NCBI GenBank assembly: GCA_944325605.1
Contig: CALVAX010000001.1
Span: forward strand, 1 to 64,000
Source of the DNA: Candidatus Gastranaerophilales bacterium
Lineage (GTDB): Bacteria; Cyanobacteriota; Vampirovibrionia; Gastranaerophilales; Gastranaerophilaceae
Reading direction: 5' to 3'
Length of the DNA: 64,000 nt
Shown piece after piece: positions 7,965 through 18,100 of the stretch. Each line of letters opens with the position of its first letter. Position 1 is the first letter of the stretch. The notes beneath the pieces are model-generated. The model did not search any database. It was not told where the DNA came from and saw only the letters and a list, made by a program, of their open reading frames with translations. A program made the position numbers and the translations under genes.

Positions 7965-8685
7965 AATGGTATTAGTAACAGGTTCAAGCCGCGGAATAGG
8001 AAGAGAAATTGCAATTTATCTTGCAGAAAACGGATTTGATATTGTATTGCACTGCAACAAAAACATCCAAAAAGCGGAAGAAATTTTAAAAGAAGTTCAA
8101 TCACTCGGCAGACAGGCAAGAATATTGCAATTTAACATTTCAAATAGAGAAGAATGCAAAAAAATTCTCACAAAAGATATTGAAGAAAACGGATGTTACT
8201 TCGGAGTTGTTCTCAATGCAGGCATCTCAAAAGACAATGTTTTTCCGGCAATGACGGACGAAGAATGGGACGATGTATTAGACACAAATCTTGGCGGATT
8301 TTATAATGTATTAAGGCCGGTAGTTATGCCGATGATATCCTCAAGAATAAAGGGGAGAATAGTCACAATGTCATCAATTTCAGGACTTGGCGGAAACAGG
8401 GGTCAGGTAAATTACAGTGCCTCAAAAGCCGGCATAATCGGTGCAACAAAAGCACTGGCTCTTGAACTTGCAAAAAGAGGAATTACTGTAAACTGCGTAG
8501 CTCCCGGAGTTATTGAGTCAGATATGACAAAAGATTTACCCGTGGAAGAACTTAAGAAAATGATTCCGATGAAACGCTTCGGCACCCCGAAAGAAGTTGC
8601 CGGTCTTGTAAATTATCTTATGAGCGAAGATGCCTCCTACATAACAGGTCAGGTTATTTCCGTAAACGGAGGGCTTTATCAATGA
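7957..8685 (+). CDS. 3-oxoacyl-ACP reductase (FabG-like) of the polyene-like cluster
   Basis: A 242-aa short-chain dehydrogenase. NADPH motif TGSSRGIG (8-15), NAG (87-89), catalytic Ser140, Tyr153 and Lys157 (YSASK). Overlaps the dehydratase gene by 8 bp and the next KS by 4 bp. It reduces 3-ketoacyl-ACP made by the neighbouring synthases. A second fabG with housekeeping neighbours sits at 31239-31964, so this one is probably dedicated to the cluster. Confidence 0.88.
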   Translation: MSKMVLVTGSSRGIGREIAIYLAENGFDIVLHCNKNIQKAEEILKEVQSLGRQARILQFNISNREECKKILTKDIEENGCYFGVVLNAGISKDNVFPAMTDEEWDDVLDTNLGGFYNVLRPVVMPMISSRIKGRIVTMSSISGLGGNRGQVNYSASKAGIIGATKALALELAKRGITVNCVAPGVIESDMTKDLPVEELKKMIPMKRFGTPKEVAGLVNYLMSEDASYITGQVISVNGGLYQ

Positions 8686-9905
8686 GAAGGGTTGTCGTAA
8701 CCGGAATGGCGCTTGCAAGCCCCTTAGGCTGCGACGTCAGGGGCGCATTTGAAAGATTACACACTTATAAAAACTGTGTCCGCTATACACCGGAACTTGA
8801 GCAATACAAAAAATTAAATACAAGACTTTCCGTTCCTGTTAATGGATTTTCTGTTCCTTCGCATTTTACAAGAAAAATTACACGCACCATGGGCGAAATC
8901 GCCATAATGAGTGTTGCAACAGCCGAAAAAGCCCTTGAAGATGCCGGACTTTTGCACGACGAAATTATTTCAAACGGAGAAACAGGAGTTTCCTACGGCT
9001 CATCATCCGGCTCAATCACAACACTTATTGATTTTTACACAATGCAGGTCGATAAAGAAGTCAAAAACCTTAATTCCGGCTCTTATGTAAAAATGATGTC
9101 CCAGACGGCAGCCGTAAATATTTCACTTTATTTCAAAACAAAAGGCAGGCTGATTCCGACATCCACTGCCTGTACCTCAGGTTCAATGGGAATAGGCGCC
9201 GGCTATGAAGCCATCAAAGATGGCTACCAGACCATTATGATTGCAGGCGGAGCCGAAGAACTCCAGCCGACCCATATTGCAATCTTTGACACACTTTATG
9301 CCACAAGCCTAAAAAACGATACTCCGGAACTTACCCCGTCACCGTTTGACAAAAACCGCGACGGCCTTGTAATCGGAGCCGGAGCCGGAACGTTAATTCT
9401 TGAAGAATATGAACACGCAAAAAAACGCGGCGCAAAAATTTATGCAGAAATAATAGGCTACGGAAACACAACCGACGGCACGCACATCACAAACCCGAAC
9501 CCTGATACCATGGGAAATGCAATAGTAGAAGCCTTAAGATATGCCCGCATTTCGCCTGATGAAATCGGTTATGTAAGTGCGCACGGAACCGCAACCATTC
9601 AGGGAGATCCTGCCGAAACAACCGCTACATACAAAGTTTTTAACAGAAATGTTCCGATAAGTTCTTTAAAAAGCTATACCGGCCACACTCTCGGTGCCTG
9701 CGGGGCAATAGAAGCTATTATGACAATTGAGATGATGAACAACAACTGGTATCATCCGACGCTGAACCTTAATGAAGTTGACGAAAACTGTGCTCCTCTT
9801 GGTTATATTAAAAAAGAAGGGATAGAAATGGATAACAAAATCGTTATGTCCAACAACTTTGCTTTCGGAGGAATCAATACCTCGCTTATATTTAAGAAAA
9901 TATAA
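8682..9905 (+). CDS. Beta-ketoacyl-ACP synthase II-like (second KS of the cluster)
   Basis: A 407-aa FabF-type synthase with complete triad Cys164 (TACTSG), His301 (HGTAT) and His335 (TGHTLGA). ATGA overlap with the reductase gene. It corresponds in position to ApeR of aryl-polyene loci. Last full gene of the operon; a 29-codon broken ORF and a long repeat region follow, so the locus may have lost downstream members. Confidence 0.88.
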   Translation: MRRVVVTGMALASPLGCDVRGAFERLHTYKNCVRYTPELEQYKKLNTRLSVPVNGFSVPSHFTRKITRTMGEIAIMSVATAEKALEDAGLLHDEIISNGETGVSYGSSSGSITTLIDFYTMQVDKEVKNLNSGSYVKMMSQTAAVNISLYFKTKGRLIPTSTACTSGSMGIGAGYEAIKDGYQTIMIAGGAEELQPTHIAIFDTLYATSLKNDTPELTPSPFDKNRDGLVIGAGAGTLILEEYEHAKKRGAKIYAEIIGYGNTTDGTHITNPNPDTMGNAIVEALRYARISPDEIGYVSAHGTATIQGDPAETTATYKVFNRNVPISSLKSYTGHTLGACGAIEAIMTIEMMNNNWYHPTLNLNEVDENCAPLGYIKKEGIEMDNKIVMSNNFAFGGINTSLIFKKI

Positions 9906-9919
9906 ACAGGAAAATTTTT

Positions 9920-10009
9920 ATGAAAAAAGTTAAAGCAACGGACGAAACTGCCGAAATTAAGTTCGTAACAAAGAGAAGGGTGAAGAGAGTTGAAAAGTTG
10001 AACGGGTGA
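9920..10009 (+). pseudogene. 29-codon ORF remnant after the KS operon
   Basis: An ORF beginning MKKVKATDETAEIKF with a reasonable AGGA site starts 15 bp after the KS gene but runs into purine-rich repeat sequence and stops after 29 codons. It looks like the start of a gene whose remainder was replaced by the repeat array. Too short to identify. Confidence 0.35.
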
Positions 10010-10020
10010 ATGGTTGAATG

Positions 10021-10374
10021 GTTTGTTTCGTAAAATAAATCCCCTCTCTACCTTTTGGATGCTAGTTCAAACCGGCGAAGAATAAGCCGTGTGAGACTGT
10101 ATGCCGTAGGGTTGAGGTAAGGGTGAGGAGGCGGACGGGAAAGTGAAGAGTGAAGCGTGAGGAGAGTTGAATAGTGGAATGGGTGAATGGTTGAAGGGTT
10201 TGTTTCGTAAAATAAATCCCCTCTCTACCTTTGGGATGCTAGTTCGAACCGGCGAGGAACGAGCCGAGTGAGACTGTATGCAGTAGGGTTGAGGTAAGAG
10301 TGAGGAGGCGGACGGGAAAGTGAAGAGTGAAGCGTGAGGAGGGTTGAACAGTTGAAAAGTTGAAGGGTTGAAAG
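10021..10374. repeat. Two tandem copies of a 177-bp repeat
   Basis: GTTTGTTTCGTAAAATAAAT begins both copies (10021 and 10198), and matching landmarks keep a 177-bp offset through TGAAGAGTGAAGCGTGAGG (10144 and 10321). The plus strand is strongly purine-rich (GTTGAAGGGTGA-like strings) and contains small dyads such as CGGC/GCCG and ACTG/CAGT. No coding potential. Confidence 0.8.
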
Positions 10375-10402
10375 GTTAGTTTTGGCATAAAGGCGATAAG
10401 GA

Positions 10403-10492
10403 GCGCCCCATTTTGTCTTACACTGTCATTCTGAACTTGTTTCAGAATCTCATCTAAATTCTGAAATAAATTCAGGATGACAAAATGGGGCG
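10403..10492. repeat. MITE-like palindromic repeat, copy 1
   Basis: Outer perfect 14-bp inverted repeat CGCCCCATTTTGTC / GACAAAATGGGGCG (10403-10416 and 10478-10491) encloses an inner pair GTCATTCTGAA / TTCAGGATGAC. The inner ends match the family seen at 22.6, 25.3, 39.3, 41.7 and 50.2 kb. Folds into one long hairpin. Confidence 0.8.
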
Positions 10493-10505
10493 GAAGAGAA
10501 GGATA

Positions 10506-10670
10506 AAGAGAGTTGAAAATTAAGAGTGAATAAGTAAATAAGTGAATAGGTGAATAAGTGCGTTATGTTAAATTAAAATTAGCGCGGAGCGCCGCAAAGA
10601 ACTTATTCACTTCATCACCTATTCACTTATTCACTTTGTTAAAATCGCCTTTCTCAACTCTCTTCACCCT
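10506..10670. repeat. Long imperfect inverted repeat built of GTGAATAAGT units
   Basis: The left arm is a run of AAGTGAATAAGTGAATAGG-like units; the right arm (10598-10640) is its reverse complement CACTTATTCACCTATTCACT, and AGAGAGTTGA pairs with TCAACTCTCT further out. The short centre is AT-rich with GCGCGGAGCGCCGC. It could form a large cruciform or RNA hairpin upstream of the exporter gene. Confidence 0.7.
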
Positions 10671-10828
10671 CACTTTGTTTTGAACCTAACGTCCTTTCGT
10701 CTTAACGTCTTTTTTACGTTCTCTTGAAAAATAAATTCCGTTTTGCTAATAATATTATATAAAGAGAGTGACTGGCGAGATATTAGATATAAAAAAATCC
10801 TGCAGGATTTTTCTGGATTGGAGGAAGA

Positions 10829-12382
10829 ATGACAAACACCCCGGCGCAGCAATGGCAGCCTGCAAGAAACCCGTGGATCGTAATGATTCCTGTTATGCTG
10901 TCAGTATTTATGTTTGCACTAGATGAAACTATTTCAAATGTAGCCTTGCCTTATATGGCCGGAAGTTTTTCTGTCAGCCACAATGAGTCTACATGGATTA
11001 TTACAAGTTACCTTGTAGCGTCCGGTGTTGTAATTCCGGCAGTAGATTTTTTCAGCAAACTGTTCGGAAGAAAAGCGTATCTATTAATAAGTATTACTAT
11101 ATTTACAATCGCATCAATTTTATGCGGACTTTCATCATCAATGTCGATGATGTTATTTGCAAGGGTTTTGCAAGGTATTGGCGGCGGCGGAATTATGCCT
11201 ATTTCGCAGGCAATTATTTTTGAGATTTTCCCGAAAGAAAAGCGTGCGGCTGCAATGGCTGTTTTCGGACTCGGGGTTGTTATGGCGCCTATTATGGGGC
11301 CGGCTCTCGGCGGATATTTGACCGAAACATGGTCGTGGCCGTTTATTTATTTTATCAATGTTCCGTTCGGAATTATAGCGTTTCACCTGACAAAAATGCT
11401 TGTCGATGACCCGCCTTACGCAAGAAAACAAAAAAATGTTACAATGGATTATTCGGGATTTTTCTTTTTAACAGTATGGCTTTTGACTTTGCAAATTGTA
11501 CTTGATAAAGGTAATGACGCCGATTGGTTCGGGGCAGCATGGATTTGCAAAACATTTGCTATATCAATGATGGCAATGGTTGCATTCTTCTCAATTCAGG
11601 TAAAGAAAGAAAAACCGCTTATTGATTTATCTGTGTTGAAAGACGGAAACTTTTTCTTCGGAACACTTGTGCTGGTTGTATTGATGGGTGTAATGATGGC
11701 ATCAGCTGCAATATTACCGTCAATGCTTCAGCAGTTGATGGGTTACACTTCATTCCTAAGCGGAATTTCAATGGTGCCGAGAGGTGCAGGGTGTCTTATG
11801 GCAACGGTTATCTGCGGGGTGCTGACGCCTAAAATCGGAACAAAACCGCTAATCTTAGCCGGACTTGTAATTCTTGGAATCGGCGGGCTGATGTTTGGAG
11901 AAATCAACACTCAAATTGCGCTTGTTGACATTGCACTTCCAAACTGCGTATTCGGCTTAGGAATGATTATGGCGATGGTTCCGATGATGAACCTTTCCTG
12001 CAGTACGCTTACTAACGAACAGCAGACAAACGCAGCAGGCGTTCAAAATCTTCTCAAAAACATCGGTGCCGCTATCGGAACTTCTATTGCGACAACAATG
12101 ATTACCAGATTCGGGCAGGCTCATCAAATGATGATGGTCGGTCATTTGAATTATTCAAACGATATCTATGCTTCAAAAGCAAGCGCACTTGCCGGCTCAT
12201 TTGCTTCAATTACTGACATATCAACGGCTATGAATATGGCAAACTACCAGATTTATCATCAGCTTCTCCAGCAGGCAAGTCTGTGGGGGTATGTTGAAAC
12301 TTTCAGATACTTCGGACTTCTGGCATTTTTAATCATACCGCTTGTCCTGATTATCAGACAGAAAAAAGCAGCAAAAAATTAA
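10829..12382 (+). CDS. MFS multidrug exporter, DHA2 (EmrB/QacA) family
   Basis: A 517-aa inner-membrane drug:H+ antiporter with about 14 hydrophobic helices. MFALDETISNVALPYMA near residues 29-45 is the DHA2 motif D1 region, and RVLQGIGGGGIMP (about 110-122) is motif C-like. A GGAGGAA site precedes the ATG. No membrane-fusion partner (EmrA) is adjacent, so it may act alone. It follows a repeat-rich gap and belongs to no visible operon. It could export the neighbouring cluster's product, but nothing shows that. Confidence 0.85.
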   Translation: MTNTPAQQWQPARNPWIVMIPVMLSVFMFALDETISNVALPYMAGSFSVSHNESTWIITSYLVASGVVIPAVDFFSKLFGRKAYLLISITIFTIASILCGLSSSMSMMLFARVLQGIGGGGIMPISQAIIFEIFPKEKRAAAMAVFGLGVVMAPIMGPALGGYLTETWSWPFIYFINVPFGIIAFHLTKMLVDDPPYARKQKNVTMDYSGFFFLTVWLLTLQIVLDKGNDADWFGAAWICKTFAISMMAMVAFFSIQVKKEKPLIDLSVLKDGNFFFGTLVLVVLMGVMMASAAILPSMLQQLMGYTSFLSGISMVPRGAGCLMATVICGVLTPKIGTKPLILAGLVILGIGGLMFGEINTQIALVDIALPNCVFGLGMIMAMVPMMNLSCSTLTNEQQTNAAGVQNLLKNIGAAIGTSIATTMITRFGQAHQMMMVGHLNYSNDIYASKASALAGSFASITDISTAMNMANYQIYHQLLQQASLWGYVETFRYFGLLAFLIIPLVLIIRQKKAAKN

Positions 12383-12387
12383 TAATT

Positions 12388-13314
12388 TTAACTGCCCGGC
12401 TTTTTAAGTTTTGCAAAATCGGCTTTTATTTCTTCAGCTTTGGCTGACAATCTGTTATAAATCTGAGAGTTTATCTCTCCGCCTACAAGAATCAGCATTG
12501 AGGTATAATAAAGCCAGACCATCAATACAGCAAATGCCCCGATTGTTCCGTAAACCATATTATATGTTCTCAGATTGTTCACGTAAACAGAAAATCCCCA
12601 CGAACCTAATAACCAGAACGAGCAGAAAAAGAAAGTTCCCGGAAGCGCACTTGCCCGTTTAAATCTTTCATTGCCTCTCAAATCAGGCAAAATATAATAA
12701 AATAAAAATGCCATCAGGTACAACGCTAAAAACGCCAGCGGCCAGCGCATAGTCAATAACATTATGGCAACTCCGTCCGACATATGCAGGTGTCTGACCA
12801 GAAAATTAATGATTACACGTCCGAAGATAATAAGGTTTATCGTCAAAAACATAACCATATTGCAGACAAAAACCATTATCAGTGACAAAACTCTCGTGTA
12901 AATAAGACTTCTGGTTTCATCAACCTTGTAGGCTCTGTTTAACCCTTTAAGTACAACAGCAATAGCGTTTGTCGAAAGGAAGAGTGTTACAACAATTCCG
13001 ATAGTTGCCATCAATTTGCCCTGAGAAAATATGGTAACTTCTGATAATACAGTAATAATCAAATCCATTGATTGTTCGGGCATTATAGTGGAAAGAAAAA
13101 TCAAGACAGGATCCATATATGATTTGTTTCCCATCCAGCCGAAAATTGCCATCAAAAACAGCATGAACGGAAAAATTCCGAGGACAAGCCAAAATCCCAT
13201 CTCTGCCGCCATTCCGAAAAAATCATTTTTTATAACAGAAATGATCAGACGCTTTACACCTCTTATGAAGGGTTTAAAAATTTTAACTTTAAATTTTTCT
13301 TTTTCTGATTTCAT
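12388..13314 (-). CDS. YihY/BrkB-family inner membrane protein
   Basis: 308 aa from ATG at 13314 (MKSEKEKF), with about six transmembrane segments. GFWLVLGIFPFMLFL near 42 and VYGTIGAFAVLMVWLYY near 260 are landmarks of the YihY/UPF0761 family. Formerly thought to be RNase BN; the transport function is unproven. It overlaps the nrnA gene upstream by 26 bp, indicating one transcript. Confidence 0.85.
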   Translation of the reverse strand: MKSEKEKFKVKIFKPFIRGVKRLIISVIKNDFFGMAAEMGFWLVLGIFPFMLFLMAIFGWMGNKSYMDPVLIFLSTIMPEQSMDLIITVLSEVTIFSQGKLMATIGIVVTLFLSTNAIAVVLKGLNRAYKVDETRSLIYTRVLSLIMVFVCNMVMFLTINLIIFGRVIINFLVRHLHMSDGVAIMLLTMRWPLAFLALYLMAFLFYYILPDLRGNERFKRASALPGTFFFCSFWLLGSWGFSVYVNNLRTYNMVYGTIGAFAVLMVWLYYTSMLILVGGEINSQIYNRLSAKAEEIKADFAKLKKPGS

Positions 13315-14254
13315 CAAGAATTTTCTTAACAGTTTCTTTTACCGTTCCCTTAACCACACATCCGGCAGCAAGCTTATGTCCGCCTCCGCCAAATTCAGCA
13401 CAAATTTCTGCAACATCGGCATTTTTACTCCGCATTGAAACTTTGCTTACAGAAGCTCCGATTTCTCTGACTACAAAAGCAACTTCCGTTGTAACAATTG
13501 CTCTCAGCTTTTCGGTCAAGCCTTCAGTGCAGTCTTCCGGTGCATTAAATTTTTCGATGTCTTTTTTATAAATTGTTGTACAAGCAATTTTGTCATCATT
13601 ATAAAATTCCGCTTTACTTATGCAGTATGCTTGAAAAAGCACGTGATTTTTTGATGATGATTCATAAACTTTTTTATAAATTTCTGAAGGATTTGCACCT
13701 TTTTTAACGAGTTTTGAAGCGGATTTTAAGGCCTCAGACGTCGTGTTGTCAAATCTGAATGAACCGGTATCCGTCAAAATTGCCGTATAAAGTGCAGATG
13801 CTGTTTCTTTTGAAATTTTCCAATCAAGAGTGTCGAAAATTTCATAAAGGACTTCGCCGGTTGAACTTGCATCCGGATTGATAATATTAATATCAGCATA
13901 TCCTTTGTTTGTTTTATGATGATCAATATTAACAGTACATTTAGCTTTGTCAAAGAGGACTTTTGCATCTCCTATTCTGTCAATGGCAGCATCGTCAACA
14001 CAGATTACAAGGTCATATTCACGTGAATTATCAATATCTTCAAACGTCTTAATTTTTGAAGCATAATGTAAAAAATCATAAGTTTTAGGCACTTTAGATA
14101 CACAAAGCATATCGCATTCTTTGTAAAAATTATCCTTAATCGCAATTGCCATAGCGCAGGCCGAACCTAAAGTATCTCCGTCAGGGTTAATGTGAGATAT
14201 TATCAGTATATTTTTTGAAGATTTTATGATATTATTAAGTTGAGGAAAGTCCAT
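13289..14254 (-). CDS. nrnA: Bifunctional oligoribonuclease/pAp phosphatase NrnA
   Basis: A 321-aa DHH/DHHA1 phosphoesterase. Metal-binding motifs are HINPDGD (residues 21-27), CVDDAA and NIDHHKTNKG, and FGGGGHKLAAG near the C terminus is the DHHA1 substrate motif. It degrades nano-RNAs and dephosphorylates pAp, and in some bacteria pGpG. Overlaps the YihY gene downstream. Confidence 0.92.
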   Translation of the reverse strand: MDFPQLNNIIKSSKNILIISHINPDGDTLGSACAMAIAIKDNFYKECDMLCVSKVPKTYDFLHYASKIKTFEDIDNSREYDLVICVDDAAIDRIGDAKVLFDKAKCTVNIDHHKTNKGYADINIINPDASSTGEVLYEIFDTLDWKISKETASALYTAILTDTGSFRFDNTTSEALKSASKLVKKGANPSEIYKKVYESSSKNHVLFQAYCISKAEFYNDDKIACTTIYKKDIEKFNAPEDCTEGLTEKLRAIVTTEVAFVVREIGASVSKVSMRSKNADVAEICAEFGGGGHKLAAGCVVKGTVKETVKKILDEIRKRKI

Positions 14255-14309
14255 TTTTTGATAATATCATAAAAATCAAAAGATACAAAAATTTAACAAC
14301 GGATTATTA

Positions 14310-14642
14310 ATGAAAAAAGTTCTTTATACTGATTTTGTAGGCACAGACAGCATTATCGAAAAAATGCTTGAAGAAAAAGAAATCAGAAAAGCAATTACAA
14401 GAAATAACTTATACAGATTTTGGGGGAAAATCGCCGGAGCAAAATTTGCTCAAAATTCCCGTCCGTACTCAATGATTGGAGGGAATATAATGGTTATTGC
14501 CTGCGCAAACGGGGTTGTGGCGCAGGAACTTATGCTGAAAAAAACACAATTGCTTGTGAAATTTAAGCCATACCTTGAATCTTTAAAACTGAAAGTTACC
14601 GACTTGAAATTCGACCCCAAAAAATGGGTTAAAGAAGTTTAG
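14310..14642 (+). CDS. DUF721/DciA-like protein (helicase loader-related)
   Basis: A 110-aa protein with the DUF721 pattern: LYRFWGKIAGAKFAQNSRP (about 33-51), then VIACANGVVAQELMLKKTQLL. This is the core of DciA, the ancestral replicative helicase operator. Divergent from nrnA with a 55-bp gap. Role in DnaB loading is inferred from family. Confidence 0.75.
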   Translation: MKKVLYTDFVGTDSIIEKMLEEKEIRKAITRNNLYRFWGKIAGAKFAQNSRPYSMIGGNIMVIACANGVVAQELMLKKTQLLVKFKPYLESLKLKVTDLKFDPKKWVKEV

Positions 14643-14672
14643 CTTGTCTGCAGAAGAACTAATTGAAATCGG

Positions 14673-15110
14673 TTAATACCGGTCTTCTCTGAAACTTATA
14701 TTAAAATCATCTGTTTTTTCTCTCAATTTGGATATCAAATCATCTTCCGAGAGTTTTTTAAGAATATCGTCTTTTGTGCCGCGCTTTAGAATAACGCTTG
14801 AAATCTGCCCCTGCGGGCCTTCTCCGACAAGTTCAAGGTAGCGGAGTTTTTCAAAATTTTCAACCTCGCCCTTTAATTCTTTCGGAAGCGGAGTGATTTG
14901 AAGCGTCAGTTCCCGCACCAAACTTTCCGGTTTTTGAGCTTTTAAGTTTTCTTTAACTGTTTTAAAACTTCCGTATTCGCAAACTTCCCGCTCGGCACGA
15001 TTTTTGAGTGCGCCAATCATTTTGGCAAGTCTGTCTTCAAATTTTTCCATTTTTATCTTTGCTCCGGTTTGAGTGATTTTATTTAGTTTTGAAGGTTTTA
15101 TCGGTTCCAT
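14673..15110 (-). CDS. 145-aa protein downstream of the RelA/SpoT-metalloprotease giant
   Basis: Charged soluble protein of 145 aa without signal peptide or recognised domain. The N-terminal half is helical and basic; the C-terminal half (about 80-120, EVENFEKLRYLELVGEGPQG) could form a small beta sheet. It starts 38 bp after the stop of the 1221-aa gene on the same strand, the position of an immunity protein or chaperone in effector operons. Function unknown. Confidence 0.5.
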   Translation of the reverse strand: MEPIKPSKLNKITQTGAKIKMEKFEDRLAKMIGALKNRAEREVCEYGSFKTVKENLKAQKPESLVRELTLQITPLPKELKGEVENFEKLRYLELVGEGPQGQISSVILKRGTKDDILKKLSEDDLISKLREKTDDFNISFREDRY

Positions 15111-15147
15111 AATTACCTCAATTCTTATTATACATTAATTTTTTAAA

Positions 15148-18100
15148 TTATTGTCCGTTTATTAATTTTTTGTATTCATCTTTTACAATATCGCCGCGCC
15201 TGTTGGATTCTGCCTCCACAAGCTGCCTCTGATATGCTTCAAAAGCTTCGTCATCTATCACGTAATTCCCGTTTTCATCTTTTACGTAAACCTTTTTGCC
15301 GTCAATTTCTTCCATTTTATACGGTTCAACGTAATTCAGGAAATTTTCCATATATTTGTTGGCTCTGTCAAAATTGTAATCCGGCTGTTCAAGCGGATAG
15401 GGGAATTTTGCGCTTCCCGCATCATCCGCACCCAGACTCCACAGCATCAGATTTTCACATTCGTCTGTCAATTCAAGATTGTATTTGAAATCATCGCTTC
15501 TTAACATTGCGTTAAGATAAATTTCTTTGTTTTGAAGAAAATGGTTCATTTCATGCGCAATTCCGCCCAAGATTTCAGCACGGTCGCCTTTGCCGGCAAC
15601 ATGCCCGCTGCCTGTCCAGTTGCGTGAAATTCTGAGGGTTGCTTCGCTCATGCTGAATTCATTTAAGTTATCGGTTATTTCAATTTTTATCGGCGCACCT
15701 TCAAGCCCCATTTCGGAAAGGATTAATTCTGCGCCTTTCCGGATAAATTCGTCGGTATCTTCAATCTTTGAAAGTGTGAGAAAATCTTCTTTTCTGTTTT
15801 TGATAATATTCACAAAAGCTTCGTCAGTTTCCGGAAACTTCGCGTTTTCTGCCGCAAACCTGCCGGGGGGAATGTTTATGCCGGATTTGTTTTCTGTTTT
15901 TGAAAGGTAGGTGTAAAGTGCGGTATTTTCGTCGATTTTGCCTTTTTTGAGAGCGTCAGCAAGATCGTGAAGGAGTTCAAGGTTTTCAGCCTTCAGTTTC
16001 GGGTCGTTCAGCCCGAAATCTTCAAGTACCGGCGCGGTGCTTTCAAATCCGAGTTCCTGTTTTCTCAGGTGTTCATAGTGTGCTGTCAGGTAGTTGTTGT
16101 ATTTCTCATATTGCTTGTCGTCCAAATGCTCAACTGCATCTTTAATCGGCGCATAAAGCCTTTCCAGAATCTTTTTGCCGCCTGTCACATCTTTGCCTTC
16201 CCTTATGTCGTAAGGTACGTGTTCGCATTCTGCAAAGGTGTTGACTTTTGAACCCCTTAACTGCCACTCGAATGTGAAGCCGTCTTTGGTTACGAAGTTC
16301 ATCTGGAGCGCGGTGTAGCCGGATGCGCGCACTTTTGTAAGTTTATCTTTCACATTAAGTTCAATTCCGAACTGCGCTGCGTAATCTCTTAATACAGCGA
16401 CTTGCTTTGCCGAAAAATAAGGGATACCGTCTTTGCCCATGTAATTTGAAATATTAATTGCACTAAGAGGTGCATCTGTCGGATTTTTGGCCTGCATTTT
16501 TATTACATTCATTACCTTTTGGACATACTCTTCCGACTGTCTTTCGGCTGCCATTTGAATGGCTTTTTTAGGGTCTTTTTTATACATTTCAACAATGTCC
16601 GGATGTTTTTTGTAATCAAAATCCCCGAGTTCAGTTCTGGTTCCGACGGCATCGCGTACGGATTTCAAAGCTTCGTCAAATGTTGCGGGAGATTTTACAT
16701 CCGTCATTGCGTTACGGATTTTGTCATAAAGACTTTGCGCACTTTTCGGACGATGAGTCATATTTACGCCTGCTTCGCCAAGCCCCGCATACTTCATCAA
16801 CTGAAGAATTCCGGATTCTGCCTTGACTGCTTTTGTGTGAATTTCGTCGGCCGAAGCTCTGACTTTTGCTTCTCCGGCTTCGTTCAACAACAGAATTTTC
16901 TTGCCATCCTTGTCAAAACCTTCTTTTACCAGCACTGTTTCCGGGATGTCATCAACCTTTTTAACATTTTCTGCGGATTTAACTTCTCCAATTTTTTCAG
17001 CCTCTGCGGGTTTTGAAACTGTTTCCGGTTTCGATATCGTTTCTGTACGTTTTTCTTCCGCAAGCCTGTGCACATCCAAAAGCATCTGTGAAGCTTTTTC
17101 AAGTTCAGCTTTTGACATATCCGGATTTGATTCAATAAGCCCTTTTTGAATAACTTTAACCTTCTCCGCATCGGAAATCTTTGCAAAAGTTTTGTGCATA
17201 ACGGTTCCCATCAAAGCCCCGTTCGCAGACCCAAGATAATCCATGAAAGTCAAATCTTCGCCTCTGCCCTTTTGAATTGCATAAGTCGCAAGTATATCCG
17301 CTGTAAATTCCGCACCTGTTCCGCTTATTTTGGAAGCATTTTCAATTAATCCGAGGGATTTACTCAGGTTTGCCGGAAGTTTGTGCCCTGATTTGTACAG
17401 TCCGATAAGTTCATCTATGGATTTGCCTGTATTCTTTGCAACGGAAGAAAGCCCTTTCTGTCCGAGAAACATTCTTGCCTTGTCGCCGACAGCACCTGTC
17501 GCCATACCTAAAGCCATCCACATTGCACCTTCTGCCACACTCATTCCGTAAGCTTTCCAGTCAGGTTCCTGTGATGTCAAATTTTCTGCCAGATCAACCG
17601 GTCTTGTGACCTGAACGGCAACTGCTGCCGGTGCTGCTTTGGCTGCAATATTCGTCGCTGCCTGAACTGTTTTCAAAACTTTACCGCTTTTCGTTAATAA
17701 ACTTACACCTTTTAAAACAACTCCGCCGCCCATAAACATCGTTGCAATTGACGCAGCATCCAGTGCCGTCTGTACATAAGCAGTATTCTGTTTTTGAGAA
17801 TTTATATAATCCTCTGCCATTGTTTCAATGTTTTTGTTCCCGTAGGCTTCTTTAAAAGAATTTTTATATTCGCTTTTTACTTTGTCATATTTCTGTTCAA
17901 TAAGCTGTTCTATATCTTTGTTTGAAGCTTTCTCCGGAACTTCAACCCCCATTGCGGCCGCCTCTGATTTGTTCAGGCGGAGAAGCATTTCTTCCGCCAC
18001 CATCTGCAATTGGAGAGTATTTGCCAGAGCAGGTCGTCCGTTTTTATTTGTCATTCTCAAAGTGTATTGTCCGTAGTAGTTTTTCTCAAACCTCAAATCT

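Noticed and set aside
10021..10374. CRISPR array
   Set aside because: The repeat period is 177 bp with only two copies and no short conserved repeat with variable spacers; no cas gene is near.
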